Below are positions 46,195-55,119 of a stretch of DNA of 57,415 nt, piece after piece. Within the stretch, counting starts at the first letter, position 1, and the number at the start of each line of letters is the position of its first letter. The position numbers and the translations under genes are program-made. The DNA comes from Burkholderia sp. 4M9327F10 (GTDB lineage: Bacteria; Pseudomonadota; Gammaproteobacteria; Burkholderiales; Burkholderiaceae), in contig NZ_SCNV01000057.1 of NCBI RefSeq assembly GCF_005503145.1, forward strand, positions 1 to 57,415. The letters are read 5' to 3'. The notes beneath the pieces are model-generated. The model was not told the origin of the DNA. It ran no database searches and worked only from the letters and a program-made list of their open reading frames with translations.

Positions 46195-46293
46195 ACGGTA
46201 CCTTGCATAAAACAGTAGAGCCTGCTACATTTCAGCCATGGTCACCGCGGCTATGAGTCCGTCCGGTGACAGTGCATAGCACGGTACCTTGCA
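46195..46293. promoter_or_regulatory. Duplicated 13-bp motif around the padR promoter
   Basis: ACGGTACCTTGCA occurs exactly at 46195-46207 and at 46281-46293. The first copy overlaps TTGCAT (46203-46208), which is 17 bp from TACATT (46226-46231), a possible promoter; the second copy lies within the predicted leader. The first is also flanked by an 11-bp repeat (ATAAAACGGTA at 46190, ATAAAACAGTA at 46207). Likely PadR operators, by position. Confidence 0.5.
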
Positions 46294-46319
46294 ACGCACA
46301 CTACGAAGCGTGGAACTGG

Positions 46320-46661
46320 ATGAAAACGCAGTTGAAAAAAGGAACGCTCGACATGTGCGTGCTGGCCGTTCTGGCCCGCGGGGACAGTTACGCGTACGAG
46401 TTGGTGTCGACACTCGCGGAAACGATGGAAATCAGCGAGGGTACGATTTACCCGCTGATGCGCCGTCTGCAGGCCGAGGCCTGGGTGTCGACCTACCTGG
46501 TGGAGTCGAGCTCGGGGCCGCCGCGCAAGTACTATTCGCTGACGGGCACGGGTCGCCGCAGCCTGCTGGAGATGGAAGGGGAGTGGCGCAGTTTCGTGGA
46601 TGAGGTGAACGGCGTGCTAGGACAACCCGGCATAAAAATGAACACAGGGGAAAACCCATGA
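46320..46661 (+). CDS. PadR-family transcriptional regulator
   Basis: A 113-aa winged-helix repressor-type regulator. The start is ATG 46320 (MKTQLKKGTLDMCVLAVLA), the family's usual beginning; 18 upstream codons are not conserved in character. Core motifs: YAYELVSTLAETMEISEGTIYPLMRRLQAEAWV, and the wing PPRKYYSLTGTGRRSL. Its stop overlaps the next start (ATGA), so it is translationally coupled to the HAAS protein, the classic PadR-HAAS arrangement. Confidence 0.93.
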   Translation: MKTQLKKGTLDMCVLAVLARGDSYAYELVSTLAETMEISEGTIYPLMRRLQAEAWVSTYLVESSSGPPRKYYSLTGTGRRSLLEMEGEWRSFVDEVNGVLGQPGIKMNTGENP

Positions 46662-47851
46662 AGCAGGACGTATTCATTGATTCTCTGCGGCAGGAATTGA
46701 GCAGTCTGCCGAAGCAGGCGGTCGATGAAATCATCGCGGATTATCACGAGTACATTGGCGACGCGCTGGCTGCCGGGCGCCGCGAGGAAGACGTGATCGC
46801 CGCGCTGGGCGACCCGGTCAAGCTCGCCCGTGAGTTGAAGGCGCAGGCCAACTACCGGCAGTGGCAGGACCGCCGTTCGTTCGGCAACCTGTTCCGCGTG
46901 ATCATGTCGATCTCCACGCTGGGCCTGCTGAACGTGCTGCTGCTGGTGCCGTTCATGGTGTACCTCGGCTTGCTGACGGTGGGCTATGTGGTGTCGGCGG
47001 GGCTGACGATCGCGGGGCTGGTCGGCGTGCTCGCGCTGAGCGGGCATCATTTCTTCGGCAAGACCGCCCGCGACGCGCTGCCGTTCAGCTTCATCAGCAG
47101 CGATCACGCCAAGGCGGCAGCCGGGGATGCCGCGAGCGGCGCGGCGGGTGCGTCGGGCGCATTGGTGGCATCGGCAGCGGCGGCGGCATCGGGCGCATCC
47201 GATACGCAGGAAGCGAATGACGACGATAGCGACAGCGATACGCCCGGCAACCTGAAGAGCCTGAAAATCGTCGGCGACCGTTTCGTCTTCAACCTGGAGG
47301 ACGACAGCAAGCTGGATATCGTCACTCGTGCCGGAGCAGTCTCGATCCGCACCGACGGCTCCGACTTCCGGTTCGAGAGTTCATCGGACGCGGCGCGACG
47401 CATGCTGACCCGAGACAAGGACGGTACGTGGAGCATCGCTCGCGACGACGTGGTCGCGCTGGAACTGAAAGACGACGACGAGAAAGTGTCGCTGGCCCGC
47501 ACCTCGAAGGATCCGAAGTCGATGGTCTGGGATATCTCGAGCGACGACGGCGATCATGTCCAGCTCGAAGAAGACCCGCACGGCAAGCCCAGTCACCTGA
47601 GCGCGCGCAGCGGTTCGGACTCGGTGGATATCGGCGAAGGCAAGGTTGCCATCGACGACGGCCACCACCTGATCCGCGTGGCGGCATCGGACAGCGAATA
47701 CACCTATGCGATCGTGATGCTGCCCATCGGTCTTATCGGCCTTGCGTTGTGCATCTGGTTGACACGGATTACCTGGCGCGGCATCTCGCGCTATGTGAAA
47801 CGGCAGATCGACGCCGTCTCGGCGAGTCTCGACCGCCAGCAGGCGTCCTGA
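46658..47851 (+). CDS. HAAS (DUF1700)-domain membrane protein
   Basis: A 397-aa protein. The N-terminal HAAS domain (about 1-70: FIDSLRQELSSLPKQAVDEIIADYHEYIGDALAAGRREEDVIAALGDP) is the module that pairs with PadR regulators. Two helices follow at about 80-130, then an Ala/Gly/Ser linker, an acidic stretch (DDDSDSD), a beta-rich region with many Asp/Ser residues (about 195-335) and a C-terminal membrane helix. The beta region looks like a DUF4097-type adhesin fold, but I cannot confirm it. Its role is unknown; envelope stress sensing is a guess from the PadR coupling. Confidence 0.85.
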   Translation: MKQDVFIDSLRQELSSLPKQAVDEIIADYHEYIGDALAAGRREEDVIAALGDPVKLARELKAQANYRQWQDRRSFGNLFRVIMSISTLGLLNVLLLVPFMVYLGLLTVGYVVSAGLTIAGLVGVLALSGHHFFGKTARDALPFSFISSDHAKAAAGDAASGAAGASGALVASAAAAASGASDTQEANDDDSDSDTPGNLKSLKIVGDRFVFNLEDDSKLDIVTRAGAVSIRTDGSDFRFESSSDAARRMLTRDKDGTWSIARDDVVALELKDDDEKVSLARTSKDPKSMVWDISSDDGDHVQLEEDPHGKPSHLSARSGSDSVDIGEGKVAIDDGHHLIRVAASDSEYTYAIVMLPIGLIGLALCIWLTRITWRGISRYVKRQIDAVSASLDRQQAS

Positions 47852-47947
47852 AGAAAAGCACCTGAAATACTTGAACAACGAAGTACCGGATATCTAAACC
47901 ATTAGTAGTACGAATAAACCACTTTTGCTTTAACTGAGGAAACTGTC

Positions 47948-48745
47948 ATGAACATCGATTACCCGAGCGACGTTTCTAAGCAAACTCGCCTCCATCGTGT
48001 GCCGGCACTGCCTTTTTCCGGTGGAAGAGAAGTCAATCCCCTGCGTATTGCCGACTGGCTCGCGAGCGGCGCGCGTGCGGCGGGCCAGCAGCCTGTGCTG
48101 TGGCTGAGCGTCCTGCTGGTCTGCGCCGACTTTGCGACGCTGCTGGGCTTCCTGCCGCTGTTGCGCCCGCTGGCGGTGCTGCTGGCGCCGCTCGTGGTGG
48201 GTGGGCTGATGTTCGTGCAGGACGGCGCCAGCAAGGGGCAACTGGTGTCGCTGCGCGAAACATTCGCGGCGCTGGCCCGGCGCAGCAACGCGCTGTGCGT
48301 GATCGGGCTGTACGGCGCGGCAATTGTGGCCGTGGGCTATGTGGTCCTGCTGGCGACGTTCCATGTCTCGCTGAACGCCTCGGTCACGGCAAGCGGCGTG
48401 CACAATGTGTCGATCAGCTACGGCGGCGATCACGGCGTGCGCGGTGCGCTGGAATCGCTGCTCGGTGCGTCGATCTTCGCAGTGGCGATTGCCTCGGCCT
48501 GCTTTGCCCCGGCGCTGGTGCTGCTGCATGATATGACGCCGCACGATGCGATGCTTGCGAGCCTGAGTGGCGCGGCGCGCAACTGGCCCGTGACGCTGAT
48601 GTACTTCGCCGCGATGACGGTGGCCGTGCTGTTCGCCCCGATGGTTCCGCTCGCGTTGCGTGCCTTGGTGCTGACGCCAGTGATGACCGCTGTGCCGCTG
48701 CTGTCGCTCTACGGTGCGTATCGGGATGTGTTTCTTGGTAGGTGA
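47948..48745 (+). CDS. Multi-pass membrane protein (BPSS1780-like)
   Basis: A 265-aa integral membrane protein with about six hydrophobic segments (from about residue 48 on: VLWLSVLLVCADFATLLGF, LAVLLAPLVVGGLMFV, CVIGLYGAAIVAVGYVVLLA and others). The N-terminal PALPFSGGREVNPLRIADWL and LLHDMTPHDAMLASLSGAARNW resemble a family of Burkholderia membrane proteins without known function. It is 96 bp downstream of the HAAS gene, with TGAGGAAACTGTC before the start, and may belong to the same unit. Confidence 0.8.
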   Translation: MNIDYPSDVSKQTRLHRVPALPFSGGREVNPLRIADWLASGARAAGQQPVLWLSVLLVCADFATLLGFLPLLRPLAVLLAPLVVGGLMFVQDGASKGQLVSLRETFAALARRSNALCVIGLYGAAIVAVGYVVLLATFHVSLNASVTASGVHNVSISYGGDHGVRGALESLLGASIFAVAIASACFAPALVLLHDMTPHDAMLASLSGAARNWPVTLMYFAAMTVAVLFAPMVPLALRALVLTPVMTAVPLLSLYGAYRDVFLGR

Positions 48746-48816
48746 GTGGGGATGCCGACGGGCGCAGGAACCGTTCGCGATGACGTTAAGGCGATGCAAC
48801 CGGTGACGGAGTCTGC

Positions 48817-49797
48817 ATGAGAGTGCTGATCATGGGGGGAACCTTGTTTCTTGGCCGCCATATTGTGGAGGCTGCCTTGAAACGAGGGCACGAAGTCACG
48901 CTGTTCAACCGCGGCGTGCGGAATCCCACCTTGTTTCCGGAAGCCGAAAAGTTGACGGGTGAGCGCAGCACAAACCTGACCGCGCTGACGGGGCGCAGGT
49001 TCGACGCGGTGATCGATCCGTCGGCATACGGTCCGGAGCAGATCGAGTTGTTGCTGTCGGCCCTCGGCGAACAGCCTTCGCACTACACGTTTGTATCGAC
49101 CATTTCGGTGTACGGCGCGTTTCCACCGAATCGCCGCTACGATGAAAGCACCGACGTCGTCGCGGGTCAGGAAGGGTATGGGGCACTGAAGGCACGCGCG
49201 GAGGAAGCGCTTCAGTCGGCGTTGCCGGACCGGACCGCAGTGGTGAGGCCGGGGCTGATCGCCGGACCTTATGATCCGACCGGGCGGTTTACCTATTGGC
49301 CGCGCCGCATTGAGGCAGGCGGGCGGGTTCTGGCACCGGGCCGTCGTGAGCGTCCGGTCCAGTTTATCGACGCGCGCGATCTGGCCGAGTGGTTGGTGCG
49401 ACTCACAGAGGATCGTATTAACGGCATCTTTCAGGCGACCGGTCCGCAAACTACGCTGACGATGGGACAGTTCCTTGACGAGTGCGTGCGCATAGCGGGA
49501 AACGGCGCTGAGCTGGCGTGGGTCCCCGACGACAGTATTCGTGCGGCGGGCATCGAGGGCTGGACGGAGTTGCCGCTGTGGATCGCAGAAGACGATCCAG
49601 AAGCAGGCGGGATTTTTGAGGCAGACAATCGTCGCGCGATCGGGCAGGGCCTTACTTTCCGGCACGTGGCACAGACCATCCGGGAGACGCTCCAATGGTG
49701 CCGGGAGACGGGCGAAATACCGGATTCGCCGCTGCGCGTCCAGACCTTGAGCGCAGACCGGGAGCGGCAGACGCTCGCACGTGTGCTGCCGCTGTGA
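48817..49797 (+). CDS. NAD-dependent epimerase/dehydratase-family protein
   Basis: A 326-aa extended short-chain dehydrogenase-like protein. The N-terminal cofactor motif is LIMGGTLFLGRHIVEAAL, followed by EVTLFNRG and FDAVIDPSAYGPEQIE. The usual YxxxK is present as YGALKARAE (about residues 127-135). VRPGLIAGPYDPTGRFTYWPRRI and FIDARDLAEWLV are typical of the group related to plant chloroplast RNA-binding CSP41 and bacterial reductases. Substrate unknown. Confidence 0.87.
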   Translation: MRVLIMGGTLFLGRHIVEAALKRGHEVTLFNRGVRNPTLFPEAEKLTGERSTNLTALTGRRFDAVIDPSAYGPEQIELLLSALGEQPSHYTFVSTISVYGAFPPNRRYDESTDVVAGQEGYGALKARAEEALQSALPDRTAVVRPGLIAGPYDPTGRFTYWPRRIEAGGRVLAPGRRERPVQFIDARDLAEWLVRLTEDRINGIFQATGPQTTLTMGQFLDECVRIAGNGAELAWVPDDSIRAAGIEGWTELPLWIAEDDPEAGGIFEADNRRAIGQGLTFRHVAQTIRETLQWCRETGEIPDSPLRVQTLSADRERQTLARVLPL

Positions 49798-49814
49798 GGT
49801 CCACGGGCAGGCAA

Positions 49815-50282
49815 CTACGCCGTTGTCTTAACCGATAAATCCTTCTCCATGAAGACGCTCAACGGATCAGGACGATAGTCGGCGAACGGCTCACGCGCGG
49901 CAAAACCGGCCTTGGTGTACAGACCGAGCGCCGAATGGCTGTCGATGCCGGTTTCGAGGCGCAGCCAGCGTACTCCGTGAGCCCGGGCCTGCTGTTCGAG
50001 TGTCGTCAAGATGGTCCTGGAGAGCCCCTGGCCGCGGGCTTGCGGCTCGACCCACATGCGCTTGATCTCCGCCCAGTCGCCTTTCAGGACCACGGCGCCG
50101 GTGGCTAGTGCAGTGCCGGAAGTGTCGCGAGCCACATGGAACAGCACATTGGGTTCGCGTAACGCGTCGATCGGCAACAGATGGTTGCTCTCGGCCGGAT
50201 AAAGCTTGGCGGCTTCTGCGTCGCCGTGCTCCAGCAAGGTGATGATGTCGGTTTGGGCGGGATCTTCGATGGCGATGTTCAT
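49815..50282 (-). CDS. GNAT-family N-acetyltransferase
   Basis: A 155-aa acetyltransferase. Acetyl-CoA-binding motif A is visible as EIKRMWVEPQARGQGLSRTILTTLEQQARAHG, followed by LRLETGIDSHSALGLYTKAGFAAREPFADY. These features match the group of YjgM/PhnO-like GNATs acting on small molecules; the acceptor is unknown. It converges on the epimerase gene. Confidence 0.88.
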   Translation of the reverse strand: MNIAIEDPAQTDIITLLEHGDAEAAKLYPAESNHLLPIDALREPNVLFHVARDTSGTALATGAVVLKGDWAEIKRMWVEPQARGQGLSRTILTTLEQQARAHGVRWLRLETGIDSHSALGLYTKAGFAAREPFADYRPDPLSVFMEKDLSVKTTA

Positions 50283-50323
50283 TGAGGAGGAGGTCCTTCA
50301 AGCCTTTTACCAAGGCCTTGATT

Positions 50324-50357
50324 AAACAAAAATCCCCTGAATTTCGTCAGGGGATTT
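50324..50357 (-). terminator. Terminator of the small gene at 50407-50754
   Basis: The 11-bp stem AAATCCCCTGA/TCAGGGGATTT (50330-50340 with 50347-50357) is followed, when read on the minus strand, by a T-rich tract. Confidence 0.8.
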
Positions 50358-50406
50358 AGGGGAGTCGGGATGGCTATGAGTGTGTGCGACCAGCGGATTG
50401 CCTGAA

Positions 50407-50754
50407 TCAGTCTTTGTCCGCCCTTGAGGCCCAGTGCTTATGATCGAATTCCTGAACATCTTCATTCTGCCGGAAGCCAACGGCACCTTTTTCTCTGGCG
50501 ACGCGCTTAACTTGTGCGGCCCGCTCTTCGACGAGATGATCGAATTTGCCCATCTTCATACTCTCCGTGGTACTCATCAACAGTTCGTCGCTGAGTGACG
50601 ATGGCACGTGAAGGAGGCGGAGGAATCGGGCCGCAAAGCGCTTTTCTACCTCCTGGGTGCTTGCATCGGGAGAAAGCGCGTCTTCCACCAGACGATCGGT
50701 AGCAGCCCGTGTCGCACCGTCTGCAGGCTGAAACAATTCCAGCACCGTAGTCAT
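50407..50754 (-). CDS. Small hypothetical protein
   Basis: A 115-aa soluble, charged, probably helical protein without signal peptide or membrane segment. I do not recognise it. Features: STQEVEKRFAARFLRLLHVPSSLSDELLMSTTESM in the middle and a Lys/Arg-rich C-terminal part ending EFDHKHWASRADKD. It has its own terminator downstream, which supports it being a real transcribed gene. The spacer upstream is long (418 bp). Confidence 0.65.
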   Translation of the reverse strand: MTTVLELFQPADGATRAATDRLVEDALSPDASTQEVEKRFAARFLRLLHVPSSLSDELLMSTTESMKMGKFDHLVEERAAQVKRVAREKGAVGFRQNEDVQEFDHKHWASRADKD

Positions 50755-51172
50755 AGCGTATTCTTAGCGTAAAAAATCCAGCCGAAGCTCGCATTTTAGA
50801 CTCAAACCACAACAGAGTAAAAATAGCGACCATCGTTTCTTCGCGCGTTGCCCACGACCACGAGCCAAAACCGGCCAAGTTGTTTCGGGCTCGCATGCCA
50901 GACGATACCGTTTTCATTCCTGCTTTTTTAACCGCGCATGCGAATTTGCGGTGCCTCAGCGGGGGCCTCGCAGGGATCTCCAATGGTGCGACGCGACCAT
51001 CGCACCTGCGCCCCACATAACCGCCATCTATCACCCCCTTTGAATAATTTCATGCGAACCGCACCGAATAATTGCCATGGCCACGCTGTTATACGGGAAG
51101 AAATACGAAAAGACGCGCCGCTCTGGCCGCCTGGCCAGCCAAAAACGAAGAAACGAATCGGGGAATCAATAC
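50755..51172. other. Divergent intergenic region before the chemoreceptor
   Basis: A 418-bp spacer without a convincing gene; an in-frame extension of the chemoreceptor to 51077 lacks a ribosome-binding site. GAATAATT occurs twice (51042-51049 and 51066-51073), 24 bp apart. I do not see a clear sigma28 or sigma70 promoter. Confidence 0.5.
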
Positions 51173-52711
51173 ATGACGATCATTCGCCGCCTCATCGTGA
51201 CGCTCGGTGGCGCGCTGCTCGCGCTGGCCGTAGTGAGTGGTTATGGGCTGGTGCAACTGCGAGCGTCCCATCAACGTATCGAAGGACTGCAGACACGCAC
51301 GATTCCGGGCTTGAAATCGGTCGCGGCAGCGCTCGACAACGTTGCCGCCATGCGGCTTGCAGTCTACCGCTACGTGGTCGACGGTGTCGACGATGCCAGC
51401 CGCGAGGGGATGACACGCGAGATCGCCGGGACCGACCGCCGGTTCGACGAGACAATCGCGAACGCCACGGCTGACGAGCTGCCCAGCGACCCGGACCGGC
51501 AACTCTTCGACGCCGATCGCGCCCGCATGGCGGCTTATCGCGAGGCCCGCAGCACGTTCTTCGAAAAGCTGGGCGCGGGCGATCGCGACGGCGCGCTTGC
51601 CATGCTTCACGATGGCGGCGCTGTCCACAATGCGGCGTTGGCATTGAACGAGGGGCTGCACGCGCATCTGGACAGCGATATCGCACGGTCGAATCTGGTG
51701 CGCGAAGAAAACGCGCGCGCGTACCGGCTCGCGCTCGGACTCATGCTCGCGGTTGCCGGCGCGGCCCTCGTGCTGACCGGCATATTAGGCAGCCGCCTTT
51801 ATGTGTTGATCAGCCACGGCCTGCGCCAGATGCAGGACATGCTGCAGCAGATCAGCCAATCGCTGGATTTGTCGCGGCGGGCACCGGTCGAGCGGATGGA
51901 CGAAATTGGCCATACGGCGACGGCGCTGAACAGCCTGCTCGAGCAAATCGAGGGTGTCGTCGTCAACGTGCGTGCGTCGAGCAGTGCCGTCGGCGTTGCG
52001 TCGAAGCAGATTGCCGCGGGCAACCTGGATCTGTCTTCGCGCACCGAACAGCAGGCTGCCTCGCTGCAACAGAGCGCTAGCACCCTTGGCGAGCTTACGG
52101 TGACCGTGCAGCAAAATGCCGAAAACGCGCGTAAGGCCAATTCACTAGCGACCAGCACGGCGCACATTTCGGATGAAGGCAACCGGGCGGTCGAGCGGAT
52201 GGTCGGCACGATGAACGAAATCGCCGCGAGCTCCTCGCGAATCGCGGAAATCATTTCGATGATCGAGGGCGTTGCGTTCCAGACCAATATCCTGGCGCTG
52301 AACGCAGCGGTCGAAGCTGCGCGGGCGGGCGAAGAGGGACGAGGCTTCGCCGTCGTCGCGGCGGAGGTGCGCAGTCTTGCGCAACGTTCTTCCACGGCCG
52401 CCAAGGAAATCAAGGATCTGATCGAGCGATCGGTCGCGACGATCGAATCGGGCTCGCAACAGGCGCTAGAGGCGGGCCGGGCCACCGCTGAAGTACAGCA
52501 GGCGATTCGCCGCGTCGCCGGTATTGTCGAGGAGATCGCCGCCGCCTCGGATGCGCAGGGTCAAGGCATTCAGGAAGTCAATGAGGCGATCGGCCAGATC
52601 GACCAGGTTACCCAGCAAAATGCGGCGTTGGTGGAGGAAGCTGCGGCCGCCGCGCAATCGCTCGATGAACAGGTCACGCGACTTGACGAGGTGATTGCCA
52701 TTTTTGCGTAA
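51173..52711 (+). CDS. Methyl-accepting chemotaxis protein
   Basis: A 512-aa chemoreceptor from ATG 51173. The first membrane helix (RRLIVTLGGALLALAVVSGYGL) is followed by a four-helix-bundle periplasmic sensor domain (about 30-190), a second helix (LGLMLAVAGAALVLTGILG), a HAMP region and the signalling domain with the conserved hairpin VAFQTNILALNAAVEAARAGEEGRGFAVVAAEVRSLAQ. It lacks the C-terminal CheR-tethering pentapeptide: it ends LDEVIAIFA. The ligand is unknown. It stands alone without che genes nearby. Confidence 0.94.
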   Translation: MTIIRRLIVTLGGALLALAVVSGYGLVQLRASHQRIEGLQTRTIPGLKSVAAALDNVAAMRLAVYRYVVDGVDDASREGMTREIAGTDRRFDETIANATADELPSDPDRQLFDADRARMAAYREARSTFFEKLGAGDRDGALAMLHDGGAVHNAALALNEGLHAHLDSDIARSNLVREENARAYRLALGLMLAVAGAALVLTGILGSRLYVLISHGLRQMQDMLQQISQSLDLSRRAPVERMDEIGHTATALNSLLEQIEGVVVNVRASSSAVGVASKQIAAGNLDLSSRTEQQAASLQQSASTLGELTVTVQQNAENARKANSLATSTAHISDEGNRAVERMVGTMNEIAASSSRIAEIISMIEGVAFQTNILALNAAVEAARAGEEGRGFAVVAAEVRSLAQRSSTAAKEIKDLIERSVATIESGSQQALEAGRATAEVQQAIRRVAGIVEEIAAASDAQGQGIQEVNEAIGQIDQVTQQNAALVEEAAAAAQSLDEQVTRLDEVIAIFA

Positions 52712-52797
52712 GCCATGAGCCGCCCTCCGCATGACATACACTCCTGGTTCAATGCCGCTAGTTTTTGCCAATCCGGCTTAACCATGGTGACGGTCTC

Positions 52798-54000
52798 ATG
52801 CCCGATCATTCGCTGCTGTCCTTTCGGCCTTCGCTGCGATTTTCAGTCTGCGGCCGGAAACGAAATATCGTCCTTGCGCTGATTTTGTCCCTGAGTGGCT
52901 GTGGAGGCAGCGTGAGCCCGCCGGCGCCGGTCGCTACGGTAAGGTCGATTTCATCGTTCGCCGTGAGTCTGGACGAGCAGGACGTCATCCCCCCAGGTTC
53001 CCCCTTCGGAGTGGACAACCCGGACGAACATCTCTCGTTCCGGCGTCAGGCGGACGGCAGCTTTCGGCTGTGGGTCGCGGGCGGCGGCAGTGCAGGAACC
53101 TACGGACTGGCCAGCCCGGATCTGGTGTCCTTCACGTCGCTGGCGACTTCCGGTGGCGCTCCGATAGGCGTCCTGCTACCGTCCGGCCCCCGAACCACCG
53201 CGTTCGATGCGGACTACGCCGGCGCAGGCAGCGTGTTTCCGGCTGCCAACGGAACGGATCTGTTGATGATCTACCACGGCGAAAATCACCTCTTCAACGG
53301 TGTCCTCTCGTCGGGCAATCCGTTCTATGCCGCCATCGGACTCGCCCGCTCAAGCGACGGCGGTGTGACGTGGACGCGGGAGGGGGAGATCATCGCGGCT
53401 CACGATCCCCAATTGCCGACCCAGGCGAGCGGCGGTGCAGGTGCGCTCACACCTTCGGCCATCGAGTCCGGAGGCTACATCTACGTTCTCTTTCGCGAAA
53501 TCGATCCGCAGAGCAAGGCGACAGGTTTCGCGATTGCCCGGGCGCCGATTGCGAGCGACGGTATGCCGGGCAACTGGCAAAAGTACAGCGGCGGCACTTT
53601 TAGCACGGCAGGCCTGGGGGGCACGTTCACACCGTTAAACATCGTTCTCGATCCCGCAGTGCCGGGCGATATGCGGCAACCCCAAGTCTCCTTCAATACC
53701 TATCTCAACCAGTTTCTGATGATCTGTATCGGCAATGGCGGCGTGTACGCCCAGACCTCGCCTGATCTGATCAACTGGACGCCGGGCGTTGTCATTCTGA
53801 AAGCGCCGGTTCCGGACTCGACCGTGAGCTTCTCGACAAAGCCGCCATCGCCGTTCAACTGGTATCCGACGATTGTCAGCACCGATCAGCCGTCCGACCA
53901 GACTTCGGATCAGACGGGGTTCCTGTATTACGCCAAGGGGACGGGCGTCAATTCCCAACACTTGATGTACCGCCGCGCGTTCAACATCGTCGCAGAGTGA
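52798..54000 (+). CDS. Lipoprotein with Asp-box beta-propeller
   Basis: A 400-aa predicted lipoprotein (lipobox LSGC, Cys35) from ATG 52798. The mature part has the repeating strand pattern of five- or six-bladed propeller glycosidases: an Asp-box SSDGGVTW at 185-192, two 'SPDL' blade motifs (ASPDLVSFT, TSPDLINWTPG), and DLLMIYHGENH. These resemble sialidase/GH43-like propellers, but I cannot assign catalytic residues or a family. It heads a co-directional group with two exported paralogues and an SGNH hydrolase, suggesting surface polysaccharide binding or cleavage. Confidence 0.75.
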   Translation: MPDHSLLSFRPSLRFSVCGRKRNIVLALILSLSGCGGSVSPPAPVATVRSISSFAVSLDEQDVIPPGSPFGVDNPDEHLSFRRQADGSFRLWVAGGGSAGTYGLASPDLVSFTSLATSGGAPIGVLLPSGPRTTAFDADYAGAGSVFPAANGTDLLMIYHGENHLFNGVLSSGNPFYAAIGLARSSDGGVTWTREGEIIAAHDPQLPTQASGGAGALTPSAIESGGYIYVLFREIDPQSKATGFAIARAPIASDGMPGNWQKYSGGTFSTAGLGGTFTPLNIVLDPAVPGDMRQPQVSFNTYLNQFLMICIGNGGVYAQTSPDLINWTPGVVILKAPVPDSTVSFSTKPPSPFNWYPTIVSTDQPSDQTSDQTGFLYYAKGTGVNSQHLMYRRAFNIVAE

Positions 54001-54066
54001 AGGCGATGGCAACCCGCTACAATGCGCTGCGTTGCGATGATTTCGACACCATCGAGGCGGTCGTAC

Positions 54067-55101
54067 ATGGACATCGGATATGAGATGAGGCGTGTAGCCG
54101 CTGCGTTTGCCTTCGTCGTCGCGGCGGGTATCGGCGCGGCAAGCGCCCAGACGCCGAGCACACCGAGCGCGCCGAGCGTGCCAAAAATCTGGTTCGGCAT
54201 GGGCGCCATCTCGAGCGACGCGGGTCATCATAGCTGGGAGGCCCTCTACTATCAGCCGGACCCGCAATGGCCGCCGGCCTTGACGCGCGTCACGGTAATG
54301 GGCCTTCTGACCCAGGCTCTCGTCAAGATTCCGGATGCGGACCTGGCCAGGGTTGTCGCCGAACTGAAGCGGCGGCATATCGCTCTTGGCGTGGAGATGC
54401 TGGCGCAGGCCTACACCTTGCCCGGAATGACGGCGCCGGCGGGCTGCGGAGGCGGTGTGGAAGGGTACTACCCGCCCGAGCAGACTGCCGCGCTGGCCGC
54501 CAGGATTAGGCGTGCGGGCGGCCAGCTCGACTACATCGCGATGGACGAGCCGCTCTGGTTCGGCCACTACTACACGGGGCCGCACGCCTGCCGTTCCTCG
54601 ATCGAGGACGTGGCCGCCCGCGTCGCGGCCAATCTGCGCGAATATCAGAAGCTGTTTCCGAAGGTGGTGATCGGCGACATTGAGCCGTTCCCTTCGATCA
54701 CTGACGAGCCGCAATGGAGCGCCGATTATCAGCACTGGCGCGAGGCGTTCCGGCGCGCAGTGGGTGAGCCTGTCGCCTTTCTGTCGGCGGACCTCAACTG
54801 GGGGCAGACGTCCTGGCCGCGGAGCCTCGTGGCCGCGGCCGATTTCGCCCATCATGCCGATCTCCCTTTCGGGGTGATCTACAACGCTGCTCCGTCAACG
54901 GCGGCCACGACCAATCAGGCCTGGCTCGATGCAGCGGTGCGCAACGCTGCCTATATCGAACGCGATCTGCACGTGTCACCGGACTGGATTACCTTCACTT
55001 CCTGGGACCGCTATCCGGGGCATGCCGTGACGGACCAGTACGGGCCCGGCGAGGATTATGTGCTCTCACAATATCTGAAGCAGCGTGACGCCGGCCGCTA
55101 G
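54067..55101 (+). CDS. Exported protein of unknown family, paralogue A
   Basis: A 344-aa protein with a signal peptide (MRRVAAAFAFVVAAGIGAASAQ; start ATG 54067 with GAGGCGG 6 bp upstream, ATG 54085 possible) and a Pro/Ser/Thr linker. The body alternates strands and helices like a TIM barrel. Acidic motifs at strand ends look catalytic: LGVEM (E110), AMDEP (D160, E161), GDIEP (D204, E206), SADLNW (D242). ITFTSWDRYPGH resembles a final strand with aromatic residues. The next gene is a clear paralogue. A retaining glycosidase-like activity is inferred, not shown. Confidence 0.75.
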   Translation: MDIGYEMRRVAAAFAFVVAAGIGAASAQTPSTPSAPSVPKIWFGMGAISSDAGHHSWEALYYQPDPQWPPALTRVTVMGLLTQALVKIPDADLARVVAELKRRHIALGVEMLAQAYTLPGMTAPAGCGGGVEGYYPPEQTAALAARIRRAGGQLDYIAMDEPLWFGHYYTGPHACRSSIEDVAARVAANLREYQKLFPKVVIGDIEPFPSITDEPQWSADYQHWREAFRRAVGEPVAFLSADLNWGQTSWPRSLVAAADFAHHADLPFGVIYNAAPSTAATTNQAWLDAAVRNAAYIERDLHVSPDWITFTSWDRYPGHAVTDQYGPGEDYVLSQYLKQRDAGR

Positions 55102-55119
55102 ACGGCTCAGGGAGGGCTT

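Noticed and set aside
51042..51073. Possible sigma28 (FliA) promoter before the chemoreceptor
   Set aside because: ACCGAATAA resembles the -10, but no TAAA-type -35 occurs at the required distance.
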